Of a DNA stretch of 64,000 nt, positions 55,601 to 62,373 are shown one piece after another. Source of the DNA: Solirubrobacter taibaiensis. GTDB taxonomy: Bacteria > Actinomycetota > Thermoleophilia > Solirubrobacterales > Solirubrobacteraceae. The DNA lies in contig JAPDDQ010000001.1 in the NCBI GenBank assembly GCA_027587225.1, forward strand, positions 496,001 to 560,000, given 5' to 3'. Position 1 is the first letter of the stretch, and the number at the start of each line of letters is the position of its first letter. Made by a program: the position numbers and the translations under genes. The notes beneath the pieces were generated by a model. That model saw only the letters and a list, made by a program, of their open reading frames with translations, did no database searches and had not been told where the DNA came from.

Positions 55601-56938
55601 GGGGACGGCACGCCCATCTCCGAAGAGGCCAACCCGACGCACGTCTTCACCCAGGCCGGCCGCTACACGGTCGCGCTGAAGGTGACGGACTCGTCCGGCC
55701 AGTCGACCTCGACCTCGACGGTCATCACCGCGGGCAACACCAGCCCGACGGTCACGGTGACCAGCCCGGTCGACGGCGGCTTCTTCTCGTTCGGCGACAA
55801 GCTGCAGTACAAGGTCACCGTCTCCGACCCCGAGGACAAGAACTTCAGCTGTGACAAGGTCACGGTCACGTTCGTCCTCGGCCACGACACCCACGGCCAC
55901 GCCGAGGGCAGCTCCACCGGCTGCACCGGCTTCCTGCAGACGGACCCGGAGGACGCGTCGCACGGCGGCAACGTCTTCGGCGTCGTCTCCGCGAGCTACA
56001 CCGACGAGGCCCAGGGCAACGCCCCGACGCTCACGACGGTCAACCAGATCCAGATCCGTCAGAAGCGCCAGGAGGTCGAGCACGTCGTCAGCCAGGCCGG
56101 CACGACGACGGCGACCAACACCGATGGCGGCGCGGGCGTGCACCGCAACGGCATCGCGAACACCGACTGGATCCAGCTCAACGGCCCGTTCAACGCGCAG
56201 CAGATCGACACGGTGTCGATCCGCTACGCCGACCCGGCCGCGGGCCGCGCCGTCGGCGCGCCGCTGGCGGGCATCGACATCCGTCAGGACTCGATCACGG
56301 GTCCGGTCATCGCCACGGCGAACCTGGCCTCGACGGGCGGCATCGCGGCGTGGGCGACCACGACGGTCCCGCTGACGGGCGTCCAGGCCGGCAAGCACGA
56401 GCTGTTCGTCACGTTCCGCCAGATCACCGGCGGCACGACGGGCGCGAACCTGTTCAGCCTCAACTGGCTGAACTTCAACGGCAACGGTGTGACGGTCGTG
56501 GAGACCAGCACGCCGGGTGGCGCGGGCGGCACGGTGCCGGCCACGCTGTCGCTCTCGCTCGGCGCTCCGGCCTCGTTCGGGGCGTTCACCCCGGGCGTCG
56601 CCAAGACGTACACGGCTTCCACGACGGCCAACGTCATCTCGACGGCCGGCGAGGCGAGCCTCAGCGTCTCTGACGCCGGTGCGAACCCGGGCAAGCTGGT
56701 CAACGGCACGTTCGTCCTGCCCAAGGCGGTCACGGTGAAGGCCGCCAGCGCGGCCGGTACCGCGGCCACGGGCGGCGCGGTCGCGGCGGCGCCGACCACC
56801 GTGCTCACGTACGGCGGGCCGGTGTCCAACGACTCCGCCACGGTCACGTTCTCCCAGGAGATCGCCGCCAACGACGCCCTGCGCACGGGCTCGTACGGCA
56901 AGACGTTCACCTTCACGTTGTCGACCACGACTCCGTAG
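52649..56938 (+). CDS. Large secreted ThuA / sugar dehydrogenase / PKD protein
   Basis: A 1429-aa exported protein, with an AAGGAGGGA Shine-Dalgarno site directly upstream. Signal peptide ~1-24 (MGRRSLGLALASLALVVPAS). Residues ~33-260 are ThuA-like (KVLVVTSTSDALS, AVVFLNTG, GFVGIGSA, FYTGLGTSV). Residues ~285-910 are a PQQ-type glucose/sorbosone dehydrogenase propeller (FDQLPDGRIIQTSRRGDVRL, GMYGPAVDNNF, CCHVAGDIDFDKNNNLWLVTGDD). It is interrupted at ~487-587 by an extra module (GGTYTLSYEGQTTAPLAFNATNAQVDAAL). A PKD domain spans ~944-1027 (YEWNFGDGTPISEEANPTHVF). The rest includes a carbohydrate-binding-like domain and a repeat-like tail. It probably acts on sugars outside the cell. Confidence 0.9.
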   Translation: MGRRSLGLALASLALVVPASAHAASKAQEADPYKVLVVTSTSDALSTAGVNAITQAVGADGVVTAPAPAAVGAEFTPAGLDAYRAVVFLNTGQASPLTDAQRTNFEAYFKKGGGFVGIGSAVETDSSWAFLTSALGTRSAGQAGSQSGTVKVFDRVHDASKNLPEYWDRTENWYNFSTNVRGTSHVLASVVEDPFSKQPAGNVLDGIAGGTMGANHPISFCKDYLGGRAFYTGLGTSVAAFDASLQTHLKGAIAWAAGQSNAATSDCGATVTRNFQQTKISAPPNLNEPIGFDQLPDGRIIQTSRRGDVRLHNPATGTTTILADFGAATVPQTMRVYTNSEDGMYGPAVDNNFATNKWVYLYYSPQTVTDVKLSDGSIVTQTTPNTTVPNVAASKAAWDPYVGYFQLSRFKFVEDAAGARIDMSTEQQILRVTNNRQECCHVAGDIDFDKNNNLWLVTGDDTPAAGVNGGGYGPFNDQLTDEQQVLRVTNATGGTYTLSYEGQTTAPLAFNATNAQVDAALEDLSNIAADEIQLSGGPVNTANTNVFFRRAKAQKNQTQITINGAGLTGTTAPTVANTTQQEGGWYQRPTGDDRRSTLNTNDLRGKIVKVKVKDNITAADANKADYTGTGTGAYTIPAGNLYPLVGGAPQARTKAEVYAMGFRNPYRIQVDSNDVAYITDYSPDANSPQRGRGPSGVGRMEIVRKPSNYGYPLCYTPTLGYWKWDFHEFAPGTTTAGFMGVNPEPYDCSKPLPNTSHWVRDGGPANEPGLAEVPAPAPVEIWYSYRDNNTTAPIGTPCAEYAALTPGPLAPGSTSECARLFPELYTGGVAPHGADVYEYNASNPNTKKFPAYYDKSIFLGEFGQDTMREIKLDAQNRVFKINNTLDCGAANVATSNFPFECDNPEDLQFGDDGALYLLTYGDGFFAINPDAGMYKWEYVKGQRAPKAVLTTNKTDGALPLTVQFTGSNSSDEDPGDSIRYEWNFGDGTPISEEANPTHVFTQAGRYTVALKVTDSSGQSTSTSTVITAGNTSPTVTVTSPVDGGFFSFGDKLQYKVTVSDPEDKNFSCDKVTVTFVLGHDTHGHAEGSSTGCTGFLQTDPEDASHGGNVFGVVSASYTDEAQGNAPTLTTVNQIQIRQKRQEVEHVVSQAGTTTATNTDGGAGVHRNGIANTDWIQLNGPFNAQQIDTVSIRYADPAAGRAVGAPLAGIDIRQDSITGPVIATANLASTGGIAAWATTTVPLTGVQAGKHELFVTFRQITGGTTGANLFSLNWLNFNGNGVTVVETSTPGGAGGTVPATLSLSLGAPASFGAFTPGVAKTYTASTTANVISTAGEASLSVSDAGANPGKLVNGTFVLPKAVTVKAASAAGTAATGGAVAAAPTTVLTYGGPVSNDSATVTFSQEIAANDALRTGSYGKTFTFTLSTTTP

Positions 56939-56951
56939 CGGTGATGGTCTG

Positions 56952-56986
56952 AAGCCGCCGCGGTCCTTCGGGATCGCGGCGGCTTT
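56952..56986 (+). terminator. Strong intrinsic-type terminator after the 1429-aa gene
   Basis: AAGCCGCCGCGGTCC pairs with GGATCGCGGCGGCTTT around a TTCG tetraloop (one G-T pair). The right arm ends in CTTT. It lies 13 nt after the stop at 56938. Confidence 0.75.
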
Positions 56987-56990
56987 CGCC

Positions 56991-56996
56991 TAGGGT
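56991..56996 (+). promoter_or_regulatory. Leaderless -10 box for the RelA/SpoT gene
   Basis: TAGGGT stands 8 nt before ATG 57005, just after the terminator. Confidence 0.5.
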
Positions 56997-57004
56997 GGGT
57001 GCCG

Positions 57005-58036
57005 ATGGCCGGCCGTGACTGGAGTGCAGAGTTCCTTCGCCGACGTGAGACCTACGACGCGTTCCGCGTCGAGCTCGGCGACCGGCTCGGAGCGTCGATC
57101 GACCGCGAGGCGATCGCGCTCTCACAGATCGAGTCCCGGACCAAGACGGTCAAGAGCTTCGTCGAGAAGGTCACGAGCAAGGGCAAGTACGCCAACCCGC
57201 TCGAGGAGATGACCGACCTCGTCGGGCTCCGCGTGATCGTCTACTACCCGAACGACGTGCGCGCCGTCGGCCGGCTCATCGAGGCCGAGTTCGACGTCGA
57301 CTGGGCGAACTCGTCCCGGCGCGGTGAGGACGATCCGCCCGACCGCTTCGGGTACCGCTCCGATCACTACATCGTCCGCGTCCCGTCGAACGCGCAGTTC
57401 GCCGGGCTGTGCGCGGAGATCCAGGTGCGCACGGTCATGCAGCATGCCTGGGCGGCCGTCGATCACCGCATCCGCTACAAGGCCGACGACCTCCCGCGTG
57501 ACCTCAGCCGCCGGCTGTTCCGCCTCAACGCGCTGCTCGAGATCGCGGACGAGCAGTTCGCGGGGCTCCAGCACGCCAGCCTCGATCGCAGCGCCGAGTA
57601 CGAGGACGCGCTCGAGCACGGTGACCTCGGGGTGACCATCGACATCCTCTCGCTGCGGGCGCTGGTCAACCGTGAGGACATCGGTCCGCGCTGGGTCCAC
57701 CGGGCCGTGGCGCTCGGCTACAACGAGGTCGATCCGGGAGAAGGCGGCGGGGAAGCGCTCGAGCGGCTGCTGCGCGTCGTCCGTGGCCTCAACGTGGCCC
57801 GGGTGGCCGATGTCGCGGCGCTGCTGCCCGACGATCCGGCCGTGGGCGATGCCGTCCTGCAGGACGTGCTCGCCAGCTTGAGCCTCCGTCCCGGGCAGGC
57901 GCGGTTCTGGGCCTTTCCGGGCGATGTGCTCGCGCTGGTCATCCTCGGGCTCGTGGGCACGCCGGAGCTGATCCGGGAGTCGAACTTCCGGCGCGAGATC
58001 CAGGACGTCCTGCTGCGGCGGCTAGCGCCTCAGTAG
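57005..58036 (+). CDS. RelA/SpoT-domain protein
   Basis: A 343-aa protein. The RelA/SpoT nucleotidyltransferase domain covers ~15-185. It has QIESRTKTVKSFVEKVTSKGKYANPLEEMTDLVGLRVIVYY, where the D-L-V-G-x-R-V region carries a catalytic Asp. RFGYRSDHYIVRVP (Y-R-S-x-H-Y) and AEIQVRTVMQHAWAAVDHRIRYK (E-I-Q-V-R-T-x-x-Q-H-A-W) follow. These are the substrate and synthesis motifs for pppGpp-like alarmones. There is no HD hydrolase or TGS domain, so it is a small alarmone-synthetase type with an extra ~150-aa C-terminal helical domain. The 3' end overlaps the PolX-like gene by 15 nt. Confidence 0.9.
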   Translation: MAGRDWSAEFLRRRETYDAFRVELGDRLGASIDREAIALSQIESRTKTVKSFVEKVTSKGKYANPLEEMTDLVGLRVIVYYPNDVRAVGRLIEAEFDVDWANSSRRGEDDPPDRFGYRSDHYIVRVPSNAQFAGLCAEIQVRTVMQHAWAAVDHRIRYKADDLPRDLSRRLFRLNALLEIADEQFAGLQHASLDRSAEYEDALEHGDLGVTIDILSLRALVNREDIGPRWVHRAVALGYNEVDPGEGGGEALERLLRVVRGLNVARVADVAALLPDDPAVGDAVLQDVLASLSLRPGQARFWAFPGDVLALVILGLVGTPELIRESNFRREIQDVLLRRLAPQ

Positions 58037-59611
58037 CGCGGCGAGCGGGAGCGTGTTGAGGACGTCGGCAGCGGTCGCGCCGCCGCGGCGGGCGGTGTGC
58101 ACGGCGTAGGTCATGTTGTCGACGATGGTCGCGGTGGAGTGGGCGTCGGTGGAGCAGACGAGCTTCACGCCGGCGGCGATGGCGTCGCGGACGTGGTCGC
58201 CGGACAGGTCGAGCCGGGGCGTGAGGCCGTTGACCTCGAGCGCGACGCCGTGGGCGATCGCGACCTCGTACACGCGGTCGAGGTCGAGCGCGTTCTCGGG
58301 GCGGCGGCCGATGATGCGGCCCTTCGGGTGGCTGAGACAGCGCACGGCGGGGTGCTCGATCGCGGTGAGCACCCGGCGGGTGAGCTCCTCCCGCGGCATC
58401 CGCTGGCCCGCGTGGACGCTGGCCTGGACCCAGTCGAGCTCCGCCAGCACGTCGTCGGGGAGGTCGAGCCGGCCGTCGGGCAGGATGTCGCACTCGATGC
58501 CGCGCAGGATGCGAAACGGGGCGAGCTGCTCGTTCGCGATGGCGATCTCTTCACCCTGGCGGCGGACGTCGTCGCCGGTGAGACCTCCGGCGGGGCCGAC
58601 CGCCGGCGTGTGGTCGCAGATCGCGAGGTAGTCGTAGCCGCGGTCGCGGGCCGCGCGGCCCATCGCCTCGACGCTGAAGCGACCGTCGCTCCAGGTCGTG
58701 TGGGTGTGCAGGTCGCCGCGGATGTCGGCCTCCTCCAGGAGCGCCGGAGGCGCGCCGGTGAAGCGCGCCTCGCGCAGCTCGGGCGGCAACCACGGCAGGC
58801 CGAGCGCCGCGTAGACCTCGTGCTCGGTGGCGGCTTCGGGGAGCGGTCCGAGCGCTTGCACGTAGGCGGGGGAGCCGGTGGCGCGCAGCAGCGCCGTGCC
58901 GAACGCCGCGGGCGGCGTGACCACGAGCTCGATCGGCACGCCCTCGATCGTCAGCCCGCGCGTGGCGTCGATCACGGCGACGATCTGGGGCAGCGCCGCG
59001 AAGCGCGCCATGAGCGACGCCTCCTCGACGCACACGACCGCCAGCTGCTCGCACGAGTCACGCCAGCGGCGCGTGTCACCGGCGTGTTCGCCGCCGAGGG
59101 CGTCGGCGATCGCGCCCACGAGGGCGCGGGCCTGGCCCAGCAGCAACCCGCGCGGCGGGGCGGGCTCGCGCGCGAGCGCCTCCACGATCCGGGCCTCGAA
59201 CTTCGGTCCGACACCGGGCACCGTCTGCAGCCGCCCCGCCTCGACCGCCGCGCGGAACTCCGCCGGCGTGTGCACCTCCAGCGCCCGCGCAAGCTCCAGC
59301 GACCGCTTCGTGGTCAGCCCGAGCGAACGTCCCAGGCCGACGAGCCCGGGCACGAGCTCCCGCTCCAGCTCGCGGAGCTCGGCGATCTCCCCGGTCTGCA
59401 CGAGTTCGACGAGCCGCGCCTCGATCCCCGGCCCGATCCCGCGCAGCGCACGGACCCGCTTCGTCCGCACGAGCTCTGCCACCGGCACGGGCGCGGTCCG
59501 CACGGTCTCAGCCGCGCGGCGGTACGCCCGCGGTTGGTACGGGTTGGCCTCGGCGAGGTCGAGCAGCGCGGCGAACGCGTCGAGCCGGTCGGCGATCGCG
59601 GCGTTCTCCAC
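58022..59611 (-). CDS. PolX-family protein with PHP domain, polymerase aspartates missing
   Basis: A 529-aa protein (GTG start, leaderless box). The N-terminal HhH/8-kDa-like parts have LRGIGPGIEARLVELV and VPGVGPKFEARIVEAL. The nucleotidyltransferase core should hold G-D-x-D then a third Asp, but reads EQLAVVCVEEAS and EGVPIELVVTP, so the metal aspartates are gone. The PHP phosphoesterase domain (~300-525) looks intact, with RGDLHTHTTWSDGRFS, AICDHTPA, GIECDI, CLSHPKGR, LEVNG and CSTDAHS. It probably works as a nuclease or phosphoesterase, with the rest for DNA binding. Confidence 0.9.
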   Translation of the reverse strand: MENAAIADRLDAFAALLDLAEANPYQPRAYRRAAETVRTAPVPVAELVRTKRVRALRGIGPGIEARLVELVQTGEIAELRELERELVPGLVGLGRSLGLTTKRSLELARALEVHTPAEFRAAVEAGRLQTVPGVGPKFEARIVEALAREPAPPRGLLLGQARALVGAIADALGGEHAGDTRRWRDSCEQLAVVCVEEASLMARFAALPQIVAVIDATRGLTIEGVPIELVVTPPAAFGTALLRATGSPAYVQALGPLPEAATEHEVYAALGLPWLPPELREARFTGAPPALLEEADIRGDLHTHTTWSDGRFSVEAMGRAARDRGYDYLAICDHTPAVGPAGGLTGDDVRRQGEEIAIANEQLAPFRILRGIECDILPDGRLDLPDDVLAELDWVQASVHAGQRMPREELTRRVLTAIEHPAVRCLSHPKGRIIGRRPENALDLDRVYEVAIAHGVALEVNGLTPRLDLSGDHVRDAIAAGVKLVCSTDAHSTATIVDNMTYAVHTARRGGATAADVLNTLPLAALLRR

Positions 59612-59618
59612 GCCGGAA

Positions 59619-59628
59619 ACCGTAGCCT
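59619..59628. promoter_or_regulatory. Overlapping divergent -10 boxes
   Basis: ACCGTAGCCT carries TACGGT on the minus strand (7 nt before GTG 59611) and TAGCCT on the plus strand (9 nt before ATG 59638), sharing the TA at 59623-59624. Only one direction could be opened at a time. Confidence 0.5.
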
Positions 59629-59637
59629 TGCCCCGCG

Positions 59638-60384
59638 ATGCCGATCACGTTCAGCCATCCCGCGGCGGTGGTTCCGCTGCTGGGTGTCGGCCTGGTCCCG
59701 TCCGCGCTCGTGATCGGGAGCATCACGCCGGACCTGCCGTACTACCTGCCCGGCCCGTTGACGTCCGCGCGCACGCACGCGGTGTCGGGGATCGTGACGT
59801 TCGATCTCGCGCTCGGCCTGCTCGCGTTCCTGGTCTGGCACGTGCTGCTGGCGCCGACCGCGGTGGCGCTCGCGCCGGCCGCGTTGCGGGAGCGGCTCGC
59901 GCCTGGGTTGCCCGTGCCGGTGCGCGAGCACCTCGCGCGCTGGTGGGTCGTGCTGGTGTCCCTGGTGATCGGCGCCGCCACGCACGTCGTGTGGGACTCG
60001 TTCTCGCATCCCGGGCGCTGGGGGACGAACCGGATCGCCTGGCTGCGCGAGGAGCACGGTCCGGTCATGGGCTACACGTGGGTGCAGTACGGGAGCGGTG
60101 CGCTGGGCTTCGTGGTGCTGGCACTGGTCGTCGGACACTGGTGGCTGCGAACGCCGCGCACCGCGGGGCGCCAGCGCGTGCCGGCGTTCGATCGGCGCGT
60201 CGTGTTGATCTGCGTGGTGGTCGTGCTCGTGAGCGGCGTGATCGGCGCGGTGGCCGGGCTCGCGACCGCGGACGAGAACCTCTTCGCGGTCCTCTTCCGC
60301 ATGCTGACGTGGGGCTGCGGCGCCGCCGGCGCAGGCTGGCTCGCGTTCGCCGTCGTCGCCCGCTCGAAGCTGACGGGTTCGTAA
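59638..60384 (+). CDS. DUF4184 family membrane protein
   Basis: A 248-aa membrane protein. MPITFSHPAAVVPLLGVGLVPSALVIGSITPDLPYYLP is the DUF4184 N-terminus with its F-S-H-P and P-D segments. ATHVVWDSFSHPGRW is the second conserved block. Six to seven helices. The F-S-H-P/H-x-x-W-D-x-F-S-H residues resemble membrane metal-dependent hydrolases, but the function is unknown. Confidence 0.9.
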   Translation: MPITFSHPAAVVPLLGVGLVPSALVIGSITPDLPYYLPGPLTSARTHAVSGIVTFDLALGLLAFLVWHVLLAPTAVALAPAALRERLAPGLPVPVREHLARWWVVLVSLVIGAATHVVWDSFSHPGRWGTNRIAWLREEHGPVMGYTWVQYGSGALGFVVLALVVGHWWLRTPRTAGRQRVPAFDRRVVLICVVVVLVSGVIGAVAGLATADENLFAVLFRMLTWGCGAAGAGWLAFAVVARSKLTGS

Positions 60385-60420
60385 GCTGGACGGGTCCAGT
60401 CGCAGTAAGCCAGCCTTCCC

Positions 60421-61326
60421 CTGACCGCCGCTCTCACCCGATCCCGCTCCGGCTTTCTCGCCGGGCTCGCGGCGTACCTGTTGTGGGGGCTGTTCCCGCT
60501 CTACTGGCCGCTGTTGAAACCGGCGGGCTCGCTCGAGATCCTCGCGCACCGGATCCTGTGGTCGGTCGTGGTGGTGGTCGCGCTGCTCGCGTTCACCCAG
60601 GGCTTCCGCTGGGCGCGCGAGCTGGATCGCAAGCGCGTACTGCTCCTCGGGGTGGCCGCGGGGCTGATCACGATCAACTGGGGCATGTTCATCTACGGCG
60701 TGAACTCCGACCACGTGGTCGAGACGTCGCTGGGCTACTTCATCAACCCGCTCGTCACCGTCGCGCTGGCCGTGACGGTCGTGGGGGAGAAGCTGCGGCG
60801 CGCGCAGTGGGCGGCCGTGGCCATCGCGGGCCTCGCCGTCGCCGTGCTCACGGTCGCGTACGGGCGGCCGCCGTGGATCGCGCTCACCCTCGCGTTCTCC
60901 TTCGGCTTCTACGGGCTGGTCAAGAAGCAGGTCGGGCTCGGGGGAACGCAGAGCCTCGCGGTTGAGACCGCGTTCCTGTTCGCGCCGGCTTCCCTGTGCG
61001 CGCTCTGGCTCGCGACGAGCGGCAACGGCACGTTCGCCACCGAGGGCGTCGGTCACGCGCTGCTGTTGATGAGCGGCGGCGTGGTCACCGCAATCCCGCT
61101 GATTCTCTTCGGGGCGGCCGCGGTCCGGATCCCGCTGACCACGATCGGCCTGCTGCAGTACATCGCGCCGATCATGCAGTTCCTGATCGGTGTCGCGATC
61201 TACGGCGAGGAGATGCCGTTGTCGCGCTGGCTCGGCTTCACCCTCGTGTGGACGGCGGTGGTCGTCTTCACCGCCGACAGCGTGCGGGCGCGGTCCCAGC
61301 GCTTGGCCGTGCCGGCGCGGGCCTAG
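60421..61326 (+). CDS. rarD: RarD/EamA transporter
   Basis: A ~301-aa ten-helix transporter. The first helix (AGLAAYLLWGLFPLYWPLLKPAG) needs codons upstream of TTG 60481. The frame is open back to a stop at 60406, and the only initiator-like codon is a CTG at 60421. This start is therefore uncertain. It shows ILAHRILWSVVVVVALL, NWGMFIYGVNSDHVVETSLGYFINPLVTVAL (the RarD W-x-x-Y-x-W-x-V-N signature region) and YIAPIMQFLIGVAIYGEEM. It probably exports or imports a metabolite (RarD in other bacteria is chloramphenicol-related). Confidence 0.85.
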   Translation: MTAALTRSRSGFLAGLAAYLLWGLFPLYWPLLKPAGSLEILAHRILWSVVVVVALLAFTQGFRWARELDRKRVLLLGVAAGLITINWGMFIYGVNSDHVVETSLGYFINPLVTVALAVTVVGEKLRRAQWAAVAIAGLAVAVLTVAYGRPPWIALTLAFSFGFYGLVKKQVGLGGTQSLAVETAFLFAPASLCALWLATSGNGTFATEGVGHALLLMSGGVVTAIPLILFGAAAVRIPLTTIGLLQYIAPIMQFLIGVAIYGEEMPLSRWLGFTLVWTAVVVFTADSVRARSQRLAVPARA

Positions 61327-61589
61327 CCGATCCGCTCGTCGATCCGCACGTGCACCGTGTCACCGGCCTGCTTGCCGATGGCCTTGCGCAGCGTCGCCTT
61401 GACCGGCAGCCGGTGCGTGCCGTCACCCTGCGCCATCAGCGCGCCGTCGAACGGCGTGCCGTCGATCTCGCCGCGGATCTTCACGAGCCCGCGCGTGCCG
61501 AACAACGCTTGCACGTCATCGAGGATCACGCACGTCCACGCGCCGGGGTTGTCGCCTTTGCTGAGCTGGGCATCGAACTCTTTCACCAT
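61323..61589 (-). CDS. DUF1905 protein
   Basis: An 88-aa beta-barrel-like protein (ATG 61589). MVKEFDAQLSKGDNPGAWTCVILDDVQALFGTRGLVKIRGEIDGTPFDGALMAQGDGTHRLPVKATLRKAIGKQAGDTVHVRI follows the DUF1905 order (F-x-A-x-L, W, G-x-V-K-V-x-G-x-I-D-G-x-x-F, L-P-V-x-x-x-x-R-K-A-I-G). It lacks the C-terminal bacteriocin-protection extension often joined to this domain. It converges with RarD (4-nt overlap). Confidence 0.85.
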   Translation of the reverse strand: MVKEFDAQLSKGDNPGAWTCVILDDVQALFGTRGLVKIRGEIDGTPFDGALMAQGDGTHRLPVKATLRKAIGKQAGDTVHVRIDERIG

Positions 61590-61632
61590 GCCGCCAAGAC
61601 TCCCACGCGGCCCGGAACTCATCGGCCTGGCG

Positions 61633-62340
61633 TCACGCGCTGAATGCGCCCTCCCACGTCCAGCCCGCCTGGCTGCGGTTGAGCTCGAGCTGGAGCGCAT
61701 GCACGCGCGTCCCGTCGGGCTGGTGCAGCGACCACTCGCCGACCGGCGGGTGACGGTACGGGCTGTCCGGCAGCACCGTCTCCAGGCCGGGTAGGGGCGT
61801 GACGTCGGCGAGCAGGAACTGCCAGTTCGTCGAGGTCACGCGCAACTCGGCGACGACGCGGTCGCCGGCGCGCAGCGTCCAGGTCGTCCCGTTCCACGTA
61901 GGCGCCCGCAGGGGCGGGACGGGGTCGGGGAACTCGACGTCCCCGAGCGTGGTCTCTGACCGGCCGAGCCGCCGTCGCCGCGTCTGGATCGGGGCGGCGA
62001 AGCGGCCCGCGAGCGAGTCGGTCTCGGCGTCCTGCGCCTCGATCAGCACCCGTTCGGCTTCGCGCCAGATCACCGCCGCGCGCCACGCGCCGCCGGGGGC
62101 CAGCAGCGCGTGGGCGCGCTCACGCGCCGCTTCGACCGTCGCGCACGACTCGGTGTCGAATCGTGCGTATGGGTTGCCCCAGTCGGGCTCGGGCGGCTCA
62201 CCGTCGCGCCGTTCGCGCTCGCTCAGCACGATCACCCAGCCGGCGGGCTCGGTGAGCCGCGCCGTCGCCCGGTCATGGGCGACGGCCACGAGATCCCAGA
62301 GCCCGTCGCTGGGCCCGAACTCCACGTCGTCGAGCGGCAT
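61633..62340 (-). CDS. Unrecognised cytoplasmic protein
   Basis: A 235-aa protein, ATG 62340, with TAGGAT 8 nt upstream (leaderless). It opens MPLDDVEFGPSDGLWDLVAVAHDRATARL and has WVIVLSERERRDGEPPEPDW, a middle rich in basic residues (RRRRLGRSETTLGDVEFPDP), and a beta-rich end (WTLRAGDRVVAELRVTSTNWQFLLADVTPLPG). No signal peptide or known motif. A separate two-domain arrangement is likely. Confidence 0.7.
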   Translation of the reverse strand: MPLDDVEFGPSDGLWDLVAVAHDRATARLTEPAGWVIVLSERERRDGEPPEPDWGNPYARFDTESCATVEAARERAHALLAPGGAWRAAVIWREAERVLIEAQDAETDSLAGRFAAPIQTRRRRLGRSETTLGDVEFPDPVPPLRAPTWNGTTWTLRAGDRVVAELRVTSTNWQFLLADVTPLPGLETVLPDSPYRHPPVGEWSLHQPDGTRVHALQLELNRSQAGWTWEGAFSA

Positions 62341-62348
62341 CGCGCCCC

Positions 62349-62354
62349 ATCCTA
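62349..62354 (-). promoter_or_regulatory. Leaderless -10 box for the 62340 gene
   Basis: TAGGAT on the minus strand, 8 nt before ATG 62340. Confidence 0.5.
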
Positions 62355-62373
62355 GGGGCGGCCCGCGGTGGCG

